A stretch of DNA of 11,591 nt, taken from the NCBI GenBank assembly GCA_900770055.1, contig CAAGJD010000099.1:1-11591 (forward strand). Reading direction: 5' to 3'. The notes beneath the pieces were generated by a model. That model had not been told where the DNA came from and did no database searches. It was given only the letters and a program-made list of their open reading frames with translations. This stretch comes from Acholeplasmatales bacterium (GTDB lineage Bacteria; Bacillota_I; Bacilli_A; Acholeplasmatales; Anaeroplasmataceae). Below are positions 7,957-11,591 of this stretch, piece by piece. Both the position numbers and the translations under genes were made by a program. Position 1 is the first letter of the stretch, and each line of letters starts with the position of its first letter.

Positions 7957-8351
7957 TTTATTGCCTCCATTATCATTTGAAATATATCATCAACCTGTGA
8001 ACTTTTACTTTCTCCAAATACACATCTATTTGAAAAATGCTCACAATTATTTGAAATAAGGTTATAGCCACCCTCTCCTAAATGTTCCTTAGCATAGGCT
8101 ATAATTTCATCAGGATTTCTTTTCTTTAATAATTCCTCTTCTGTATATTCTCTAACCATCACTAATCCACCCTTTAAGAAATTTTCTAGGGTTGTTGCGT
8201 GAATAATAGCAGTATCAGGAGAAACCTCAGAGCCAATAGGGGAAGCAAATTGATAAACTACATCATCTGATTCATATATACCATGGTGAAAGTACATACC
8301 CCTATCTATTCTAATATGATCACCATATTTTGGATTCTTATATTTCCACAT
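7953..8351 (-). CDS. LRAT-like (NlpC/P60 superfamily) thiol acyltransferase or hydrolase
   Basis: Small single-domain protein (132 aa) of the lecithin:retinol acyltransferase-like fold. Counting from the chosen ATG, visible motifs are YGDHIRI near the N-terminus, YFHHGIY with the probable catalytic His23, VVYQF, TLENFLKGG, and NNCEHFSNRC with the nucleophile Cys103. Members use a Cys-His pair to transfer acyl groups or cleave lipids or peptides; bacterial substrates are mostly unknown. No signal peptide or membrane helix is seen. The open frame extends to a GTG at 8358-8360, but AAGGTG at 8357-8362 is the obvious ribosome-binding site, six bases before ATG 8349-8351, so that ATG is the better start. 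It is the first gene of the operon with the ROK kinase (four-base overlap). Confidence 0.85.
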   Translation of the reverse strand: MWKYKNPKYGDHIRIDRGMYFHHGIYESDDVVYQFASPIGSEVSPDTAIIHATTLENFLKGGLVMVREYTEEELLKKRNPDEIIAYAKEHLGEGGYNLISNNCEHFSNRCVFGESKSSQVDDIFQMIMEAIK

Positions 8352-8371
8352 CGTTATCACCTTCTATATTA

Positions 8372-8399
8372 ATTATAAAAGAAAAAAATAATTAATCAA
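8372..8399 (-). promoter_or_regulatory. Candidate promoter of the LRAT-ROK-zinc ribbon-aldolase operon
   Basis: On the minus strand, TTGATT (8394-8399) is 16 bases from a perfect TATAAT (8372-8377). The implied leader is short, about 14 bases, and carries the AAGGTG ribosome-binding site. The -35 matches consensus at four of six positions. Confidence 0.55.
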
Positions 8400-8425
8400 T
8401 AGAAATGGAAAAATTCACTCAGTAA

Positions 8426-8451
8426 AATTAAAATATTTTGGTATTTTAATT
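8426..8451. repeat. 10-bp perfect AT inverted repeat between the divergent operons
   Basis: AATTAAAATA (8426-8435) and TATTTTAATT (8442-8451) are perfect inverted copies with a six-base TTTTGG spacer. The right arm touches the -35 box of the rightward promoter. It may be an operator for a dimeric regulator, but all-A/T arms make chance more likely than for a mixed sequence. Confidence 0.4.
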
Positions 8452-8478
8452 GATAATTAATATTTATTGATATGTAAT
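8450..8478 (+). promoter_or_regulatory. Candidate promoter of the DUF1538-PII operon
   Basis: TTGATA (8450-8455) and TGTAAT (8473-8478) are spaced 17 bases apart; each differs from consensus at one position. The start would be near 8485, giving a leader of about 33 bases that contains AAGGAGG at 8506-8512, too short for a riboswitch. Confidence 0.5.
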
Positions 8479-8517
8479 CATATAGTAATTTAAAAAGATA
8501 TAGTTAAGGAGGATTTT

Positions 8518-10044
8518 ATGGGTAAACAGCTTTGGCATAAAATCAAAGAAGCATTAATATCAGTTTTACCTGTAACACTCATTGTTATAGCATTAAATCT
8601 AACATCTTTAATCAGTTTAGAGCTTTATGAAATAATAGTATTTAGTATTTCAGCATTATTTTTGATTTTAGGTATCGGACTATTCAATTTAGGCGCAGAT
8701 ATGGCTATGCAGCCAATGGGTGAACAAATTGGTACTTCTTTGATCAAAACAAACAAATTATATTTAATAGTTATCGTATGTTTTGTAATGGGCTTATTAA
8801 TAACTATTGCTGAACCTGATTTATCAGTACTTGGAGATCAAGTAGCAGGATTAATCGACAAGCCAATACTTGTTGGTTCTATCGGAGCAGGTGTTGGATT
8901 ATTTTTAGTAATAGCTATTTTAAAGATAATATTTAAAAAAGATTTATCAATGAAAATTATGTTTTTCTATTTTTTACTTTTCGCAGCAGTAGCATTACTT
9001 GTAGATAACGGTAAAGCAAGCTTCTTACCATTATCCTTTGACTCTGGTGGTGTAACAACTGGACCAATAACTGTACCATTTTTAATGGCGCTAGGTGTTG
9101 GTATAGCTCAAGCAGTAGGTGGTAGAAATGCAAATGAAAATAGCTTTGGTTTAATTGCAATGTGTTCAGTTGGACCTATTATTGCGATTATTCTTCTAGG
9201 AATAATTAATAATGGTTCTATAGATTATACTGATCCAAATTATATGGTTTCAGCTAATTTAGGTAATGATATTTTACATAGCTTAATCCACGTTGCAGGA
9301 AGTGTAGCTTTAGCATTAGGATTAATAACATTATTTTTCTTAATTATCCAAGCCATATTTATTAAACTTCCAAAACAAAGATTAATTCAGATATTTATTG
9401 GTATTGCCTATACATTCGTTGGTCTTGTAATATTTTTAACATCAGTAGAAATAGGTTTTATGCCTATTGGCTACAAGATGGGTAAAATGCTAGCTGATAA
9501 CAATCCTGTTCTAATAGCTATATTTGGTTTTATACTAGGTATGGTTGTTGTATTAGCAGAGCCTGCGGTACATGTATTAACTAAACAGGTTGAAGATATT
9601 ACAACAGGTGGAGTTTCTAAGCGTGCAATGCTGTTAGCTTTGTCAATTGGTGTTGGCATTTCAATTTGCTTATCGATGATAAGATTAATATTTGATTTTT
9701 CAATTCTTTATTATATTATTCCTGGATATTTTATTTCACTTGGACTTTCATTTTTTGTTCCGAAATTGTATACAGCAATCGCCTTTGATTCCGGTGGTGT
9801 TGCATCTGGTCCATTGACATCAACATTTATTCTTCCATTCGCAATAGGAGCATGTCTTACTTTACATGGTGAGGCTGCAATAATGCAGGATGCCTTTGGT
9901 ATTGTTGCGATGGTTGCAATGACACCACTTATTACAATTCAGCTATTAGGCTTTAAATCTATTTTAACTAAGAAGGTTATTGAGAAGAATAGAATGAAAA
10001 GAATTCTTGATGCTGATGATGAACAAATCATTAATTTCATGTAG
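8518..10044 (+). CDS. DUF1538-family membrane protein with two repeated halves, putative transporter
   Basis: Polytopic membrane protein (508 aa) with a dozen or so hydrophobic segments and an obvious internal duplication. Half one has AEPD (98-101), FDSGGVTTGPIT (174-185) and FGLIAMCSVGP (210-220). Half two has AEPA (347-350), FDSGGVASGPLT (423-434) and FGIVAMVAMTP (460-470). The AEP-to-FDSGG distance is 76 residues in both halves, and the period is 249 residues. Polar conserved motifs repeated within membrane segments, one set per half, are typical of secondary transporters or channels with pseudo-twofold symmetry. No enzyme motif is seen. AAGGAGG lies five bases before the ATG. The stop codon overlaps the ribosome-binding site of a PII-like gene, so the protein is probably made with, and controlled by, the two PII proteins. 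Substrate unknown; the DUF1538 name is from memory of its repeated FDSGGV-T/S-GP motif. Confidence 0.85.
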   Translation: MGKQLWHKIKEALISVLPVTLIVIALNLTSLISLELYEIIVFSISALFLILGIGLFNLGADMAMQPMGEQIGTSLIKTNKLYLIVIVCFVMGLLITIAEPDLSVLGDQVAGLIDKPILVGSIGAGVGLFLVIAILKIIFKKDLSMKIMFFYFLLFAAVALLVDNGKASFLPLSFDSGGVTTGPITVPFLMALGVGIAQAVGGRNANENSFGLIAMCSVGPIIAIILLGIINNGSIDYTDPNYMVSANLGNDILHSLIHVAGSVALALGLITLFFLIIQAIFIKLPKQRLIQIFIGIAYTFVGLVIFLTSVEIGFMPIGYKMGKMLADNNPVLIAIFGFILGMVVVLAEPAVHVLTKQVEDITTGGVSKRAMLLALSIGVGISICLSMIRLIFDFSILYYIIPGYFISLGLSFFVPKLYTAIAFDSGGVASGPLTSTFILPFAIGACLTLHGEAAIMQDAFGIVAMVAMTPLITIQLLGFKSILTKKVIEKNRMKRILDADDEQIINFM

Positions 10045-10052
10045 GAGGGTAT

Positions 10053-10439
10053 ATGAATAATAAGAAAAAAACTAAGGTTTCTAATAGTGAAACACTTACA
10101 GCTCCTAAAAAATTAAAGATTTTATTTACTATTTGTGAAAGACAAAAGGCAAGCTTTTATATGGACGTTCTTGAAGGCTATGATGTCAATTTACAAACAG
10201 TAATATATGGTAAAGGAACTGCTACATCACAAATGCTAAATTATTTAGGCTTAACTGAAGCAGGAAAGGCTGTAATAATTAGTATCGTTAGTGAAGATAG
10301 AATTAAAGAAATTCTATCAGCCTATGAAGACAAATACTTTAAAACAAAAAATGGTAAGGGTGTTGCCTTTACTACACCAATTTCTTCTGTTATTGGTGTC
10401 ATGGTATATCAATTCCTATCAGCAAAGGGGGAAGCGTAA
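10053..10439 (+). CDS. Divergent PII-like protein A
   Basis: 128 aa. A charged, probably unstructured N-terminal tail of about 18 residues precedes a ferredoxin-like PII core: beta strand KKLKILFTIC (19-28), helix, strand VNLQTVIYGKGTATS (45-59), helix MLNYLGL, strand KAVIISIVS (72-80), helix, and a final GKGVAFTTPI (101-110), which resembles the GKG-(I/A)-F-x-x-PI end of PII proteins. The T-loop region is much shorter than in GlnB, and no uridylylation-type Tyr is evident. PII proteins form trimers that sense ATP/ADP and 2-oxoglutarate or other small molecules and bind a target, often a transporter. AGGAGGG lies just before the ATG and overlaps the DUF1538 stop. The start of the second PII gene overlaps its stop by one base. 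Nucleotide binding is not assured. Confidence 0.75.
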   Translation: MNNKKKTKVSNSETLTAPKKLKILFTICERQKASFYMDVLEGYDVNLQTVIYGKGTATSQMLNYLGLTEAGKAVIISIVSEDRIKEILSAYEDKYFKTKNGKGVAFTTPISSVIGVMVYQFLSAKGEA

Positions 10440-10768
10440 TGGGACAATTTGAATTAATTGTATGCATTGTAAATTCTGGATTTTCAGATGTTGTAATGTC
10501 TGCCGCAAGAGAATGTGGAGCAAGAGGTGGAACTGTAATTAACGCTAGAGGTACTGCTAAAGAAGAAACAGAAAAGCTATTTAATATAAGTATTCATCCT
10601 GAAAAGGAAATAATATTAATTCTTGCAGCAATAGATATCAAAGATAATATATTACACGCATTATATAAAACAGTTGGAATAAATACAGATGGTCAAGGTA
10701 TTGTGTTTACTCTTCCTGTTGATGAAACAGCTGGATTATCTAATCCCAACATTCAAAAGATGATTTAA
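10439..10768 (+). CDS. PII-family signalling protein B (GlnB/GlnK-like)
   Basis: 109 aa, close to usual PII length and clearly closer to GlnB than its upstream paralogue. Seen: strand FELIVCIVN (4-12); helix FSDVVMSAARECGARGG (15-31); INARGTAKEETEKL (34-47) in the T-loop position; HPEKEIILIL (53-62), matching the family's P-K-E-x strand with the phosphate-contacting Lys; and TDGQGIVFTLPVDETAGL (83-100), corresponding to the TGxxGDGKIFVLPV end and nucleotide-binding B-loop. The T-loop is short and has no Tyr at the uridylylation position, so control is probably by ligand binding rather than modification. It is translationally coupled to protein A (TAATG overlap), suggesting the two are made in equal amounts and may form mixed trimers. 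No clear terminator follows; the 3' end overlaps the opposing HD-GYP remnant. Confidence 0.85.
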   Translation: MGQFELIVCIVNSGFSDVVMSAARECGARGGTVINARGTAKEETEKLFNISIHPEKEIILILAAIDIKDNILHALYKTVGINTDGQGIVFTLPVDETAGLSNPNIQKMI

Positions 10769-11123
10769 TGCTAAAAGCAATGATAGAAGATATATTAAAT
10801 AATTCTCCTGGTGATGTTTCAAGCATGCATCTTCCATAATCAACATGTTTTTTTACTTCTTCAAATTCAGCATTTGTAAGTTTACCAGGTTTTTCTAAAA
10901 TCTCCTCTGGAACCATTAGCTTACCTAAATCATGCATCATAGCAGCTATACTTATTTTCCAGCAATCTTCATCATTATAGCCTAAAGCTTTACACAATAC
11001 TTCTGTATATTCACAAACTCTTTTAATATGATACCCGGTATCTTCTGATTTTTCTTCAACAACCTGTGATAGCGATAAAATCAGATTTTTTTGATCATCA
11101 TATAATTCTTTATTTTTATTCAT
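10740..11123 (-). pseudogene. Remnant of an HD-GYP cyclic-di-GMP phosphodiesterase domain gene
   Basis: A 127-codon frame matching the first two thirds of an HD-GYP domain: LSLSQVVEEKSEDTGYHIKRV (split at about residues 16-36), AAMMHDLGKLMVPEEILEKPGKLT (60-83, with the metal-binding His-Asp pair) and EFEEVKKHVDYG (86-97). It then degenerates and stops at ECWD, where family members have HHE-x-WDG-x-GYP, so later metal ligands and the GYP loop are absent. There is no ribosome-binding site before the first ATG and an in-frame stop lies eight codons upstream, so the front may be lost too; many HD-GYP proteins carry an N-terminal sensor. The last 29 bases overlap the end of PII gene B on the other strand. 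It is probably non-functional, flanked by the PII cassette on one side and tnpB on the other. Confidence 0.75.
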
Positions 11124-11125
11124 TA

Positions 11126-11146
11126 AGAAATTATATATTAATTTCT
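11126..11146. repeat. 8-bp inverted repeat (hairpin)
   Basis: AGAAATTA (11126-11133) and TAATTTCT (11139-11146) pair perfectly around TATAT. It lies just before the first ATG of the HD-GYP remnant. No T-run follows on either strand, so it is not a terminator. Confidence 0.4.
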
Positions 11147-11179
11147 AAACCCTAAAATAACATCATAGCCATAAATACA

Positions 11180-11204
11180 GGACTATATCTAAAACGAGAT
11201 ATCC
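11180..11204. repeat. Bulged hairpin, candidate subterminal structure of the IS605-type element
   Basis: ATATCT (11185-11190) pairs with AGATAT (11197-11202) around AAAACG, and two further G-C pairs form outside a three-base bulge (11180-11181 with 11203-11204). Bulged hairpins near the ends are what IS200/IS605 transposases recognise, but this assignment is inferred from position only. Confidence 0.35.
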
Positions 11205-11265
11205 AAGTTAATACTGATATTTTGTCAATTATCTTTTTAATAAAAATAATAATAAAAAATTAATA

Positions 11266-11294
11266 TTGACATCAATAATGTCACTTTACATTAT
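11266..11294 (+). promoter_or_regulatory. Candidate tnpB promoter with dyad over the -35 box
   Basis: TTGACA (11266-11271) is 17 bases from CATTAT (11289-11294). TGACAT (11267-11272) and ATGTCA (11278-11283) form a perfect inverted repeat with a five-base spacer that overlaps the -35 box, so a repressor site is possible. Confidence 0.5.
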
Positions 11295-11323
11295 ATTATT
11301 AAGTTATACGAGGAGGTGAAATC

Positions 11324-11591
11324 ATGGGATTCTTAACAATGAGATATCATTATAAGGCAAATAAATCAGAAAAAAGCTTATTAACCTTATTATGTAGAAT
11401 ATCTAAAAATGTATATAACACTGCATTATATGAGCTTAGACAGCAATATTTTAATAATAAATCTATTTGTACTTATTATGATTTGAATTCAATTATTCAA
11501 AATAATATAAATTATCATATTTTAAATACCTATCAATCAATTTGTACAATAAGGTTAGCTCATAATAATATGAGTAAATTTATTAAATATA
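11324..11591 (+). CDS. tnpB: IS200/IS605-IS1341-type TnpB, 5' part only
   Basis: The first 89 codons of an RNA-guided nuclease-type accessory protein of IS200/IS605 elements. The visible N-terminus has the family's opening pattern: a basic start (MRYHYKANKSEK), CRISKNVYNTALYELRQQYF (residues 24-43), a YYDLN segment and a following helix ending NNMSKFIKY. This corresponds to the N-terminal OrfB helix-turn-helix region. The RuvC active site and zinc ribbon would lie downstream, so activity cannot be judged. AGGAGGTG is seven bases before the ATG. There is no tnpA in the preceding 200 bases, so the element is either of the tnpB-only IS1341 type or has tnpA elsewhere. The guide RNA and right end are outside the window. 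Confidence 0.8.
   Translation, partial: MGFLTMRYHYKANKSEKSLLTLLCRISKNVYNTALYELRQQYFNNKSICTYYDLNSIIQNNINYHILNTYQSICTIRLAHNNMSKFIKY

Larger units (their letters stand above)
11124..11323. other. Gene-free gap carrying the presumed left end of the tnpB element
   Basis: 200 bases with no supported gene. It holds two possible hairpins (11126-11146 and 11180-11204) and the tnpB promoter region. No tnpA is present. The exact insertion point of the element cannot be fixed, because the other end lies outside the window. Confidence 0.5.

Noticed and set aside
7805..8059. Plus-strand open frame of 84 codons opposite the ROK kinase and LRAT-like genes
   Set aside because: It lies antisense to two well-supported overlapping genes, has no ribosome-binding site and shows no family pattern.
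8358..8360. GTG as the start codon of the LRAT-like gene
   Set aside because: This GTG is part of the AAGGTG ribosome-binding site, six bases before a good in-frame ATG at 8349-8351.
8361..8517. Possible riboswitch or leader RNA before the DUF1538-PII operon
   Set aside because: The predicted leader is only about 33 bases and has no stable hairpin; this is too small for a known riboswitch class.
8957..9160. Minus-strand open frame of 67 codons inside the DUF1538 gene
   Set aside because: Low-complexity Leu/Gln/His-rich translation typical of the reverse frame of a membrane protein gene; no ribosome-binding site or homology pattern.
9471..9659. Minus-strand open frame of 62 codons inside the DUF1538 gene
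   Set aside because: Antisense to the conserved second half of the membrane protein; no start signals and no recognisable motif.
1..11591. Possible Mycoplasma-type genetic code because of the very low GC content
   Set aside because: TGA works as a stop in the ATGA overlap of the LRAT-like and ROK genes, and conserved Trp positions use TGG.
1..11591. CRISPR arrays, tRNA or rRNA genes
   Set aside because: No regularly spaced direct repeats and no tRNA or rRNA-like conserved blocks were seen on either strand.

Overview
The window is AT-rich DNA from a low-GC Gram-positive bacterium (Bacillota; the style fits Erysipelotrichia or other gut Bacilli, but rank cannot be fixed from sequence alone). 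It uses the standard bacterial code: TGA is a real stop in the ATGA overlap at 7953-7956, and Trp is TGG, so a Mycoplasma-type code is excluded. Ribosome-binding sites are strong AGGAGG types, genes are tightly packed, and neighbouring frames often overlap by 1-4 bases.

Left part, minus strand (1-8400). From the right, a four-gene operon reads: LRAT/NlpC-P60-like protein, ROK sugar kinase, a short zinc-ribbon protein that looks like the front half of a transposase, and a threonine-aldolase-type PLP enzyme. Gaps are -4, +1 and +8 bases. Next comes an Lrp/AsnC regulator with a near-consensus promoter and a 23-bp dyad over its -35 box. An intrinsic terminator follows, then two ABC half-transporters that overlap by one base and carry the complementary active-site defects of a heterodimeric exporter. 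Last is an FtsW/RodA/SpoVE-type glycan polymerase cut by the window edge.

Right part. A divergent intergenic region (8352-8517) leads into a plus-strand cassette: a twofold-repeated DUF1538 membrane protein followed by two different small PII-like proteins. The most economical reading is an uncharacterised transporter or channel gated by a pair of non-identical PII-type sensors. This is the best candidate in the window for an under-described system.

Right edge. The cassette runs head-on into a remnant of an HD-GYP phosphodiesterase gene that lacks its end and overlaps the second PII gene by 29 bases. A hairpin-bearing 200-bp gap follows, then the 5' part of an IS605/IS1341-type tnpB. This edge looks rearranged by mobile DNA.
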